A DNA stretch of 64,000 nt from the NCBI GenBank assembly GCA_963718195.1, contig CAVQYQ010000005.1, positions 372,001 through 436,000 on the forward strand, given 5' to 3'. Every line of letters begins with the position of its first letter. The stretch's first letter is position 1. Source of the stretch: MADRE3 sp963718195. GTDB lineage: Bacteria > Desulfobacterota > Desulfobulbia > Desulfobulbales > Desulfocapsaceae. The notes below the pieces were generated by a model, which saw nothing but the letters and a program-made list of their open reading frames with translations, had not been told where the DNA came from and searched no databases. Of this stretch, positions 33,770-41,678 are shown in pieces. Position numbers and translations under genes: made by a program.

Positions 33770-35121
33770 AAACGAACAACAAAATACTATTTATCGACGA
33801 CGAAAAACATATCAGGCAGGCTAACAAACAAACCCTGGAACTGGCCGATATGGCGGTCTCCTGTTTTGAATCCGCCGAATCTGGCTTGTCACAGGTCAGT
33901 AGAGACCTACAGGGAATTATTGTCTGCGATATCAGGCTGCCGGCCATGGACGGCATGACTTTTTTAAATAAGGTCAGGGAGATCGATCTGGATCTCCCTG
34001 TTATTCTGATTACCGGCCACGGTGATATATCAACCGCTGTCCAGGCCATGCGAAACGGCGCTTACGATTTTATCGAGAAACCCTATTCTGCTGAACGATT
34101 GGTTAAAACAGTCCAGCGTGCACTTGAGAAACGCACCCTTACCCTGGAAAACAGGAACCTTCGGCGCGAACTCGAGGCTCAAAAAACCCCGGGACCGCGA
34201 ATTATAGGGAAAACTGAGAAAATGGAGGAGCTTCGCTCCACTATAGCCAAGGTGGCTGATGCTGGAGCTGATGTATTGATCACCGGAGAAACCGGCACTG
34301 GAAAAGAGCTTGTTGCCCGGTCTCTGCACGAGTTGAGCAGCAGGAGAATCAAAAATTTTGTTGCTGTAAATTGCGGTGCTGTTTCTGAAGCACTCATTGA
34401 AAGCGAATTGTTCGGGCATGAAGCGGGTTCTTTTACCGATGCCAGAGAAAAAAGAATCGGTAAATTTGAATATGCCAATGGTGGGACACTGCTGCTTGAC
34501 GAAATAGAATCGATGCCGTTGCATGTCCAGGTCCATTTATTGCGCATACTTCAGGAACGTACCATTGAGCGAATCGGCTCAAACACGGTGATCCCGCTTG
34601 ACCTCTGCGTTGTTGCCGCAGCCAAGGCTGATCTCAAAGAACAGTCACAAAAGGGGCTGTTTCGAGAAGACCTTTATTACCGCCTCAATGTTGTTCGCCT
34701 CAGTCTCCCTCCTTTACGGGAAAGACGGGAAGACATCCCGCTGCTCTTCCACCATTTTATTCTGGTAGCCTGTCACCGCTATCAGCAGGAAGTGCCGTTA
34801 CCGGAAGCCACTCAATTAAATGCCATAATGGCATACTCCTGGCCTGGCAATGTCCGTGAACTTAGAAATGTCGCTGAGCGTTATGTGCTTCTGGGTGCCC
34901 AGAATGAATGGTCCATTGACAGACTTATTTCAGGATCCGCAAATTCTACGCCAAGAAGTCTTGCGCGGCAGGTGGAGACATTTGAAAAGAGTCTGATCGA
35001 GCAGGCGCTTTCTTCAAGTAACGGATCCATAAAAAAAGTCATGAGCCAGCTGTCAATTCCTCGCAAAACCCTATCAGATAAAATGAGGAAATACGGACTC
35101 GACAAAAGTGATTACAAATAG
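33766..35121 (+). CDS. dctD: DctD-type sigma-54-dependent response regulator
   Basis: The 451-residue activator has a receiver domain with phosphoacceptor Asp55 (VCDIRLPAMDGM). The AAA+ domain has Walker A GETGTGKE near residue 177 and LLLDEIESMP as Walker B. The C-terminal Fis-type helix-turn-helix is GSIKKVMSQLSIPRKTLSDKM. The sigma-54 contact loop, normally GAFTGA, reads GSFTDA (residues 221-226), two substitutions. The DEIESMP form is typical of DctD. It would activate the sigma-54 promoter found upstream of dctP. Confidence 0.92.
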   Translation: MKTNNKILFIDDEKHIRQANKQTLELADMAVSCFESAESGLSQVSRDLQGIIVCDIRLPAMDGMTFLNKVREIDLDLPVILITGHGDISTAVQAMRNGAYDFIEKPYSAERLVKTVQRALEKRTLTLENRNLRRELEAQKTPGPRIIGKTEKMEELRSTIAKVADAGADVLITGETGTGKELVARSLHELSSRRIKNFVAVNCGAVSEALIESELFGHEAGSFTDAREKRIGKFEYANGGTLLLDEIESMPLHVQVHLLRILQERTIERIGSNTVIPLDLCVVAAAKADLKEQSQKGLFREDLYYRLNVVRLSLPPLRERREDIPLLFHHFILVACHRYQQEVPLPEATQLNAIMAYSWPGNVRELRNVAERYVLLGAQNEWSIDRLISGSANSTPRSLARQVETFEKSLIEQALSSSNGSIKKVMSQLSIPRKTLSDKMRKYGLDKSDYK

Positions 35122-35170
35122 CTGACAAAGGCCTCTCAAACGGCGGGAATCCCCGGTTACCACCCCCGCA

Positions 35171-35192
35171 AATCGGCGGCTTTCCGCCAATT
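35171..35192. promoter_or_regulatory. Palindrome likely to be the DctD enhancer site
   Basis: An interrupted palindrome of 22 bp, AAT-C-GGCGG-CTTT-CCGCC-A-ATT, has complementary arms at eight of nine positions. It lies about 75-95 bp upstream of the -24 element of the dctP promoter, the distance expected for an activator site of a sigma-54 system. A weaker inverted repeat, CGGGAATCCCCG, lies at 35144-35155 and could be a second site. It could alternatively be a terminator hairpin of dctD, but no T-run follows. Confidence 0.5.
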
Positions 35193-35264
35193 CGCTGGAA
35201 TGCCCTCAGAGGCTATCATCCACAAATTTATACATTTTCAATTACATACCTTTTTACTTCACAG

Positions 35265-35281
35265 CTGGTCCCTTCTTTGCA
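35265..35281 (+). promoter_or_regulatory. Sigma-54 promoter of the dctPQM operon
   Basis: CTGGTCCCTTCTTTGCA has GG at 35267-35268 and GC at 35279-35280, separated by exactly 10 bases, with the TTGCA form of the -12 element. The -24 element TGGTCCC matches TGGCACG partly. Its place between a DctD gene and dctP makes the assignment strong. Transcription would start near 35292, giving a leader of about 104 nt. Confidence 0.75.
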
Positions 35282-35287
35282 ATGTAT

Positions 35288-35324
35288 TTGTCTATCATGA
35301 CACGAATTCCGTCATGATAGACAA
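35288..35324 (+). promoter_or_regulatory. Perfect 14-bp stem-loop at the predicted 5' end of dctPQM mRNA
   Basis: TTGTCTATCATGAC (35288-35301) and GTCATGATAGACAA (35311-35324) are perfectly complementary with a 9-base spacer. The repeat begins within a few bases of the start site predicted from the sigma-54 promoter. It could be a 5' hairpin protecting the message, or an operator that blocks transcription. No T-run follows, so it is not a normal terminator. Confidence 0.7.
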
Positions 35325-35395
35325 TGCAGAAGCGCTTGATATGCGCTACATGTCCGAAGGCTGGACAAGCACTAACAAATCGAGGAGGAGTAGTT

Positions 35396-36388
35396 ATGTT
35401 TCAAAAGGTTTCCAAAATTCTTGCTGTAACAGCAGTATCAACAATGCTCGCAGTCGGATCGGCAATGGCCGCACCAATCGTTATTAAGTTCTCCCATGTA
35501 GTTGCCGAAAACACCCCAAAAGGTCAGATGGCTAACAAATTCAGGGATCTTATAGCAGAACGGTTAGACGGAAAAGTTGTTGTCGAAGTATTTCCGAACT
35601 CACAGCTCTTTGGTGATAACAAGGTACTTGAAGCCATGCTTCTTGGTGACGTTCAGATGGGTGCTCCAAGTCTGTCAAAATTCGAACGTTATACAAAATC
35701 TCTGATGCTTTTTGATCTGCCGTTTCTGTTCAAAGATATGGCAGCAGTACAGAAGTTTCAAACGAGTGAACATGGAGTTGCCCTGCTCAACTCAATGGAA
35801 AAGAAAGGCATTATCGGGCTCGGATATCTTCATAACGGTTTGAAGCAGCTTTCTGCAAGCAAACCGCTTAAAGTCCCAGCTGATGCCGATGGTCTCAAGT
35901 TCAGAATTCAGGCATCAGATGTACTTGCAGCACAGTTTGAAGCTCTTGGTGCAGTTCCCCTGAAAAAGCCTTTCTCAGAGGTTTTTACACTCCTGCAGAC
36001 CAAGGCAATTGATGGTCAGGAAAATACCTGGTCCAACATCTACTCAAAGAAATTCTTTGAAGTACAGGACTATATTACCGAATCGAATCATGGCCTGATC
36101 GATTACCTAGTCGTTACTTCAACAGAATTCTGGCAAGGGCTGCCCGATGATATTCGAACTGAGGTCCAGAAAGCACTCGATGAAGCACTTGCCTTTGGTA
36201 ACCAGGTTGCGGCAGATAAGGCTACCGAAGATAGGCAGAAGGTTGTCGACTCCAAACGTGCTGAAATCATTACTTTAAGTGATGCAGACCGGGCCCTCTG
36301 GGTAGAAGCAATGAAACCTGTCTGGGGTAAATTTGAGGAAGAGATCGGTAAAGAGCTGATCGATGCTGCATTCGCCGCAAACCAGTAG
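35396..36388 (+). CDS. dctP: TRAP transporter substrate-binding protein DctP
   Basis: DctP is the periplasmic binding protein that delivers C4-dicarboxylates such as succinate, fumarate or malate to the DctQM permease. The ATG at 35396 follows GAGGAGGAG and gives 330 residues with a clear signal peptide ending AMA at residue 25. The mature protein has IKFSHVVAENTPKG, the DctP loop VEVFPNSQLFGDN, and FRIQASDVLAAQFEALGAVP with the carboxylate-binding arginine. EVFTLLQTKAIDGQENTWSNI follows. A longer in-frame extension upstream is not translated in this model. The substrate is inferred from the DctB/DctD neighbours. Confidence 0.93.
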   Translation: MFQKVSKILAVTAVSTMLAVGSAMAAPIVIKFSHVVAENTPKGQMANKFRDLIAERLDGKVVVEVFPNSQLFGDNKVLEAMLLGDVQMGAPSLSKFERYTKSLMLFDLPFLFKDMAAVQKFQTSEHGVALLNSMEKKGIIGLGYLHNGLKQLSASKPLKVPADADGLKFRIQASDVLAAQFEALGAVPLKKPFSEVFTLLQTKAIDGQENTWSNIYSKKFFEVQDYITESNHGLIDYLVVTSTEFWQGLPDDIRTEVQKALDEALAFGNQVAADKATEDRQKVVDSKRAEIITLSDADRALWVEAMKPVWGKFEEEIGKELIDAAFAANQ

Positions 36389-36419
36389 ATTCTATAGCTC
36401 TGTATTTCGCCAAAGACCT

Positions 36420-36455
36420 ATGCGGACATGCTGAATATGTTCAGGGTGTCCGCAT
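36420..36455 (+). promoter_or_regulatory. Intercistronic stem-loop between dctP and dctQ
   Basis: ATGCGGACA (36420-36428) pairs with TGTCCGCAT (36447-36455), and inside it CTGAA (36431-36435) pairs with TTCAG (36440-36444). It lies in the 100-nt gap after dctP without a T-run. Such a hairpin may stabilise the dctP part of the message, so that the binding protein is made in excess over the permease; that is inference. Confidence 0.65.
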
Positions 36456-36488
36456 CCATTTATTCAAGCTCAAAACAAGAGGTACACG

Positions 36489-37034
36489 ATGTTTCTCCGC
36501 GTTTTGAATCGGGTTGAGGAGGCGGTCATCTGCATTTTGTTGGTGTCGACGACATTGCTGGTATTTTTAGATGTGGTGATGCGCTTTGGTTTCAATGCGG
36601 GTTTCCTCTGGTCTCAGGAACTAACGTTGCACATGTCCGGCTGGTTTGTTCTGCTCGGGGCCTCCTATGGTTTGAAGCAGGGCTCACACATCGGCATGGA
36701 CGCCTTTGTCAAGTTGTTTCCACTGGGGGGCAGAAAGATCTTGTCAGGTATAGGTTGTATTCTTGCCCTGGTATATTGCGGGTTGATTTTATACGGCAGC
36801 TGGATTTATCTCAAAAAAATGCACATGATCGGCATCGAACTTGAAGATATTGCCGTACCGGCCTGGGTAGCTCACAGCATCCTGATTATTGGTTTCACGT
36901 TCCTGACCATCCGCGTCCTCATTTTGCTCTGGAATATCGTCTTTGGTGATTCTGAAGGCTTCAAACATGCAGATGAAGCAAAGGAAAGCATGCAGATTGC
37001 AGAAGAACTATCCAAAGAGGAGGCCACGTTATGA
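36489..37034 (+). CDS. dctQ: TRAP transporter small permease DctQ
   Basis: This 181-residue protein has four membrane segments and the DctQ pattern: DVVMRFGFNAGFLWSQELTLHMSGWFVLLGASYGLKQGSHIGMD in the first half is characteristic (W..E..., G.....RG/QGSH). The acidic, soluble C-terminal tail is rich in Glu and Lys. It starts after AGAGGT, 100 nt downstream of dctP, and overlaps dctM by four bases. It forms the permease with DctM. Confidence 0.92.
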   Translation: MFLRVLNRVEEAVICILLVSTTLLVFLDVVMRFGFNAGFLWSQELTLHMSGWFVLLGASYGLKQGSHIGMDAFVKLFPLGGRKILSGIGCILALVYCGLILYGSWIYLKKMHMIGIELEDIAVPAWVAHSILIIGFTFLTIRVLILLWNIVFGDSEGFKHADEAKESMQIAEELSKEEATL

Positions 37035-38431
37035 CGACTATCGGACTATTCGTTTTACTCTTTGGGTGCATGCTTCTTGGTATGCCGATTGCTTTGGCTC
37101 TTGGTCTGTCAAGTATTGCCACCATTCTGATGTTTTCTAACGATTCACTGGGCTCGATTGCACTAAAATTGTTTGAGGCGCTCTCGGAACACTACACGCT
37201 CCTTGCCATTCCTTTTTTCATTTTGTCGTCCCAGTTTCTATCAACGGGCGGTGTGGCAAAACGTATCATTCGATTTGCCTTGAGTATTGTAGGACATATC
37301 AGTGGCGGTATCGCCATGGCCTCTGTGCTTGCCTGCATGATCTTTGCAGCGGTATCGGGTTCTTCACCCGCAACGGTTGCGGCAATTGGATCCATCGTTA
37401 TTGTCGGTATGGTTCGAGCAGGATACCCGGAGAATCTTGCCGTCGGTGTTATTGCCAACGCAGGAACCCTTGGGATCTTGATCCCGCCATCAATCGTCAT
37501 GCTTGTTTATGCGGCGGCAACCGAAGTCTCTGCAGCTCGCATGTTTATGGCCGGTTTTATTCCTGGCATCATGATGGGGCTGATGCTGATGATTGTCATT
37601 TTCTTTGTGGCCAAGATCAAGAAAATACCCTGTCAACCGTGGGCTGGATTTGGTGAAGTTGTCACGGCTGGCTGGAGTGCCCTCGGCGGTTTGATGCTCA
37701 TCATCATTGTTCTTGGCTCTATCTATGGCGGTATTGCCAGCCCAACAGAGGCTGCGGCTGTTTCTGCTGTCTATGCTTTTCTTGTAGCTGTGTTTGGCTA
37801 TCGTGACATGGGGCCGATCAAGAACGTACCCTGGCGAAAAGAAGGAGAAGGGGCAGGTACTATGGTTGGCAGAAATTCCTGGCTGATCTTCTCAAATTTC
37901 CATAAATGCATTTATGACAAAGAAATCAATAAGGTTGTACTGGATGCTGCCAAAGTCAGCATCATGCTGCTTTTTATCATCGCCAACGCCATGCTCTTTG
38001 CGCATGTGCTGACAACGGAGAGAATACCGCATTTTCTCGCATCAATTATCGTTGAATTAGGGCTCTCTCCATGGATGTTTCTCATTGTAGTAAACTTGCT
38101 TCTGCTTGCAGCCGGTAACTTTATGGAACCTTCAGCTATTCTGCTGATTATGGCTCCAATCCTTTTTCCAATCGCAACTCAGCTGGGTATTGATCCGATC
38201 CACCTCGGCATTATCATGGTTGTTAATATGGAAATTGGTATGCTCACTCCACCAGTGGGGCTTAACCTGTTTGTAGCTTCAGGCATTACCGGAAACAGTA
38301 TGGGCTGGGTAATCAAGGCCTGTCTGCCATGGTTAGGCGTACTACTTGTATTTCTGGTTCTTATCACCTACATTCCGCAGATCTCTCTTTTCTTGCCGGA
38401 ACTGATCGATAAGCTTCAGGGATATAATTAA
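37031..38431 (+). CDS. dctM: TRAP transporter large permease DctM
   Basis: The 466-residue protein is the transport-catalysing subunit that couples sodium-driven flux to DctP. It has about twelve membrane segments, with FSGSSPATVAAIGSI-like AVSGSSPATVAAIGSIVI, then GVIANAGTLGILIPPSIVML and GSIYGGIASPTEAAAVSAVYAF. Near the C-terminus are LGIIMVVNMEIGMLTPPVGLNLFV and repeated hydrophobic helices. A central loop of about 50 residues around 255-305 is more hydrophilic than usual. ATGA overlap with dctQ indicates coupling. A strong terminator follows 25 bp after the stop. Confidence 0.94.
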   Translation: MTTIGLFVLLFGCMLLGMPIALALGLSSIATILMFSNDSLGSIALKLFEALSEHYTLLAIPFFILSSQFLSTGGVAKRIIRFALSIVGHISGGIAMASVLACMIFAAVSGSSPATVAAIGSIVIVGMVRAGYPENLAVGVIANAGTLGILIPPSIVMLVYAAATEVSAARMFMAGFIPGIMMGLMLMIVIFFVAKIKKIPCQPWAGFGEVVTAGWSALGGLMLIIIVLGSIYGGIASPTEAAAVSAVYAFLVAVFGYRDMGPIKNVPWRKEGEGAGTMVGRNSWLIFSNFHKCIYDKEINKVVLDAAKVSIMLLFIIANAMLFAHVLTTERIPHFLASIIVELGLSPWMFLIVVNLLLLAAGNFMEPSAILLIMAPILFPIATQLGIDPIHLGIIMVVNMEIGMLTPPVGLNLFVASGITGNSMGWVIKACLPWLGVLLVFLVLITYIPQISLFLPELIDKLQGYN

Positions 38432-38455
38432 GCAAGCTCATTCATCCTTTGACAT

Positions 38456-38491
38456 AAAAAGGCGGCTATTTATTTTCCATGCCGCCTTTTT
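38456..38491 (+). terminator. Rho-independent terminator of dctPQM
   Basis: AAAAAGGCGGC (38456-38466) and GCCGCCTTTTT (38481-38491) form an 11-bp stem with a 14-base loop and a T-run. The A-rich upstream arm means it could also act on the opposite strand, but no minus-strand gene ends here. Confidence 0.9.
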
Positions 38492-38496
38492 ACATT

Positions 38497-38525
38497 TTGA
38501 CAACCGGCAGCTGGTAAACAATAAT
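38497..38525 (+). promoter_or_regulatory. Sigma-70 promoter of the universal stress protein gene
   Basis: TTGACA (38497-38502) and AATAAT (38520-38525) are separated by exactly 17 bases, six of six and five of six consensus matches. It lies directly after the dctM terminator, 61 bp before the uspA-like start codon. It may also serve ispH downstream. Confidence 0.7.
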
Positions 38526-38586
38526 TACGGACTTATCATTTATTTGGTTATCACAAAAATTTAACAACTAGATGCGAGGACAGTGA

Positions 38587-39078
38587 ATGCCAACATTACC
38601 AGAATACAAAACAATTGTTTACGCCACGGATCTCGGTGATCATACCAAACCGGTATTTCGGTCTGCCTTAAGCCTGGCCCAAAAATATGGGGCAAAAATC
38701 ATTATGCTGCATGTGGTTGAGCCAATGAGTTCCTCAATTCAGGCTGTTGTAGATACCTATCTCACCGAAATTGATGCCAAGAAGGTCTACAAGGACAATC
38801 TGCAGGCTGTTTTAGGTAATATGAAGCAGCGCTTGAAGGATTTCTGCGAAGAAGAGCTAAATTCACATGACTTCAAGAGCTCCCATGTGGATGAGGTGCT
38901 TGTAGTGAGCGGAAGACCGAGCGAAGAAATTATTAAAAAGTCGAAAGAGCATAATGCCGATTTGATCGTCCTTGGAAAGTCTTCCCGGAGTGTTCTCGGC
39001 AGTGATGTTTCAGGTTCAACATCGCGGCGCGTTTCACGTTATTCGAGCATACCAGTACTCGTCATTCCGAATCAATAG
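38587..39078 (+). CDS. Universal stress protein, UspA family
   Basis: The 163-residue protein is a single Usp domain: VYATDLGDHTKPVFRSALSLAQKYGAKIIMLHVVEP at the N-terminus and ADLIVLGKSSRSVLGSDVSGSTSRRVSRYSSIPVLVIP at the C-terminus. The last segment contains the G-x2-G-x9-G-(S/T)-like nucleotide-binding region in a modified form (GKSSRSVLGSDVSGSTS). Its role in stress physiology is not more exactly known. GCGAGGACAG precedes the ATG. IspH follows after 33 nt. Confidence 0.9.
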   Translation: MPTLPEYKTIVYATDLGDHTKPVFRSALSLAQKYGAKIIMLHVVEPMSSSIQAVVDTYLTEIDAKKVYKDNLQAVLGNMKQRLKDFCEEELNSHDFKSSHVDEVLVVSGRPSEEIIKKSKEHNADLIVLGKSSRSVLGSDVSGSTSRRVSRYSSIPVLVIPNQ

Positions 39079-39111
39079 CGTCTTCAGAAAAAGACTGCTA
39101 CAGACTGAACG

Positions 39112-40059
39112 ATGATAAGACGGGTTCATGGCAAAGATGGGGTTGAGGTAATACTGGCTTCGCCCAGGGGATTTTGTGCCGGTGTCGTTCGTGCGATTGA
39201 AACGGTGAAGCTTACCATTGAATCCTCCAACTCACCTGTTTACGTATTACATGAAATTGTCCATAACAAACATGTTATATCTGAGCTGGAAGGACTTGGC
39301 GCCCGCTTTGTAAAAAATCTCGACGAAATTCCCGAAGGTGAAATCTGTATTTTCAGTGCCCATGGTGTCTCTGTGGCAACAGAAAAACAGGCTCAGCGTC
39401 ACAACCTGAGAACCATTGATGCCACCTGCCCGCTGGTAACGAGCATTCACAGGATGGTTGAACAGTATCACAGCAACGGCTATGACGTTATTATTATTGG
39501 TCACCATGGGCACCCAGAGGTTGAAGGGACAGCAGGAAGAGTTTTTCACCGGGTGCATGTCGTCGCAAATGAATCTGAAGCTGCGCATGTTACAGTAAAC
39601 GATCCGGCAAAGGTTGCCTATGTTACCCAGACCACCCTGAGTCAGCAGGATGTCATCGGGGTAAAATCCGTCCTTGAAAAAAGATTTGATTCCATTAAAG
39701 GTCCTATAAAATCGAATATCTGTTACGCAACCCAGAATCGCCAAAATGCCGTTCGATTTCTTGCGGCAAAGACAGATCTCATCTTTGTCGTCGGTTCAAA
39801 AAACAGTTCAAATTCCAATCGCTTAAAAGAGGTTGCCGAAGAGGCAGGCGGAACCAGCTATCTGATTGACGACTATAGAGATATCGAGCCTTTGTGGTTA
39901 AACGGAGTCAGCATTATTGGTTTAACGGCTGGGGCATCGGCTCCGGAGAGACTGGTTAATGGAGTTCTTGAGTGGCTTAATGAGAATGTGAACGTAAAAA
40001 GTATAACCGAAATGAAAGGTACAGAGGAGACGATAAGCTTCAAGCCGGCCACAATATAG
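39112..40059 (+). CDS. ispH: 4-hydroxy-3-methylbut-2-enyl diphosphate reductase
   Basis: IspH is the [4Fe-4S] enzyme that makes IPP and DMAPP at the end of the MEP isoprenoid pathway. The three cluster cysteines are Cys22 (PRGFCAGVVRAIE), Cys106 (DATCPLV) and Cys204 (NICYATQNRQ). Also present are EIVHNKHVISELEGLGARFV and the substrate-contact GHHGHPEVEGT, then GSKNSSNSNRL. Length 315 is normal. It is the second gene of a likely usp-ispH transcript, convergent with dapL. Confidence 0.96.
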   Translation: MIRRVHGKDGVEVILASPRGFCAGVVRAIETVKLTIESSNSPVYVLHEIVHNKHVISELEGLGARFVKNLDEIPEGEICIFSAHGVSVATEKQAQRHNLRTIDATCPLVTSIHRMVEQYHSNGYDVIIIGHHGHPEVEGTAGRVFHRVHVVANESEAAHVTVNDPAKVAYVTQTTLSQQDVIGVKSVLEKRFDSIKGPIKSNICYATQNRQNAVRFLAAKTDLIFVVGSKNSSNSNRLKEVAEEAGGTSYLIDDYRDIEPLWLNGVSIIGLTAGASAPERLVNGVLEWLNENVNVKSITEMKGTEETISFKPATI

Positions 40060-40095
40060 AGTAGCCAGCTTGAAAGAGTGACAAACCCTTACTCA

Positions 40096-41316
40096 TCAGA
40101 GTGTTTCTTTAATACGGTTCATTGCCTGGCTGACATTCTCATGGGAGTTGAAAGCAGAGATCCGTATATATCCTTCTCCACATTTACCAAAGCCGGCACC
40201 CGGCGTACAGACAACCCCGGCTTTTTCAAGCAGCAGGTCAAAAAATTGCCAGGAATCAGTTTTTCCGTCTATCCAGATATAGGGCGAATTTTCACCACCA
40301 ACACAATCGAAACCCAGCGCACTGATTTCAGACCGTATCAGTGCTGCATTTTTCATATAATAATTCACCAGGTCGGCGGCCTGCTGCATTCCTTCAGGTT
40401 TGTAGAGGGCTTCAGCTGCCCGCTGGACCGGATATGATACCCCGTTGAATTTAGTGCAGTGACGGCGATTCCAGAGGCTGTGAAGCGAATGAGTATTGCC
40501 TTTGTTATCAAAGACCTGACAGGCTTTTGGAACAACGGTGAAGGCACACCTGGTACCGGTAAAACCGCCACTTTTTGAAAAGCTTCGAAATTCGACAGCA
40601 ACCTCCTGGGCGCCGTCTATTTCATAAATGGTTTTTGGTAAAGAATCATCTTTGATAAAAGACTCGTAGGCTGCATCATAGAGGATAAGCGCCTTGTTGT
40701 CTCGAGCATAGTCAACCCAGAGTTTGAGCTCATCTTTTGAGATCGTTGAACCGGTTGGGTTATTGGGAAAGCATAAGTAGATGAGATCGACTTTTTCTTT
40801 TGGCAGTTCGGGAACGAAATTATTATCCTTGGTTGATTCCAGATAGACAACTCCCTGGTAACGCCCATCTTTATAGATTCCGGTCCTGCCGGCCATGACA
40901 TTGGTATCCAGGTAAACAGGGTAGACGGGGTCTGGAATAGCGATTGCTATGTCATTGCTGAACAGTTCCTGAAAATTTCCGGTATCACATTTTGCACCGT
41001 CGCTGATGAAAATTTCATCAGCTGAAATGGCTGCATTTCTCTTCTTGAAGTCATGACTGGTGATGGCTTCACGCAGAAAATCATACCCCTGTTCAGGCCC
41101 ATAGCCCCTGAAAGTTGATTCATCTGCCATTTCATCCACTGCATGATGAAATGCATCAATACAGGCATGGGGCAGCGGCTTTGTAACATCACCAATTCCA
41201 AGTTTTATAATGGATTTATCCGGGTTGTTTTTCTGGTAGGTCGTCACTCTTTTAGCAATGTCTGAAAAGAGGTATGAGGCCTGTAGTTTGTTATAATGTT
41301 CGTTAATCGTAATCAT
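40096..41316 (-). CDS. dapL: LL-diaminopimelate aminotransferase
   Basis: DapL converts tetrahydrodipicolinate directly to LL-diaminopimelate, a route known from plants, Chlamydiae and many anaerobes including Desulfobacterota. The 406-residue PLP enzyme has KLGIGDVTKPLPHACIDAFHHAV near the N-terminus and FRGYGPEQGYDFLREAI, then YLCFPNNPTGSTIS. The PLP lysine is in FRSFSKSGGFTGTRCAF, and the C-terminal SPYIWIDGK and GFGKCGEGYIRISAF complete the pattern. Motifs match DapL rather than other aminotransferases. It is monocistronic. Confidence 0.95.
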   Translation of the reverse strand: MITINEHYNKLQASYLFSDIAKRVTTYQKNNPDKSIIKLGIGDVTKPLPHACIDAFHHAVDEMADESTFRGYGPEQGYDFLREAITSHDFKKRNAAISADEIFISDGAKCDTGNFQELFSNDIAIAIPDPVYPVYLDTNVMAGRTGIYKDGRYQGVVYLESTKDNNFVPELPKEKVDLIYLCFPNNPTGSTISKDELKLWVDYARDNKALILYDAAYESFIKDDSLPKTIYEIDGAQEVAVEFRSFSKSGGFTGTRCAFTVVPKACQVFDNKGNTHSLHSLWNRRHCTKFNGVSYPVQRAAEALYKPEGMQQAADLVNYYMKNAALIRSEISALGFDCVGGENSPYIWIDGKTDSWQFFDLLLEKAGVVCTPGAGFGKCGEGYIRISAFNSHENVSQAMNRIKETL

Positions 41317-41678
41317 TTTTTAGGATCTCTTCTGGTTAAGCAGTCCTGAAAACTGCGTCAATCTTATGCCTGACGGTCAAAATTAAAATGTCATTGGCCT
41401 TCTACTGATATAACCTGCTGGTAAACAATGATATATAATTCATTGGTTTGCAAACACAAACAATAATATTAATAGCGAGCTGCAGATAGTATGGTGATAG
41501 AAGGAAAGGACGAGTAACCGATGAATGCATTTCCTATAGCTATAAAGACAGGATGCCACTACCTTCTTGATTGCAAAATTAATTAATTTCGGTAAGGCTA
41601 TCTGTGTGCAACGTCAAGAAAGCATCGCGGTGAAAACTATAACTCATACGATTTCGCTAATCAAAAGAGGAACAAGGC
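41317..41678. other. Divergent promoter region between dapL and the CoA-transferase gene
   Basis: This 362-bp AT-rich spacer must hold the promoters of dapL (-) and of the catabolic cluster (+). It contains a perfect 10-bp palindrome GTTTGCAAAC at 41447-41456, a possible operator. A 21-codon frame at 41521-41586 behind a GGAAAGGA sequence might be a leader peptide but has no supporting feature. No gene is called here. A GAGGAAC site precedes the CoA-transferase ATG. Confidence 0.45.

Noticed and set aside
41521..41586. 21-codon frame with GGAAAGGA upstream before the CoA-transferase gene, possibly a leader peptide
   Set aside because: It has no run of regulatory codons and no adjacent attenuator hairpin, so support is too weak for a feature.
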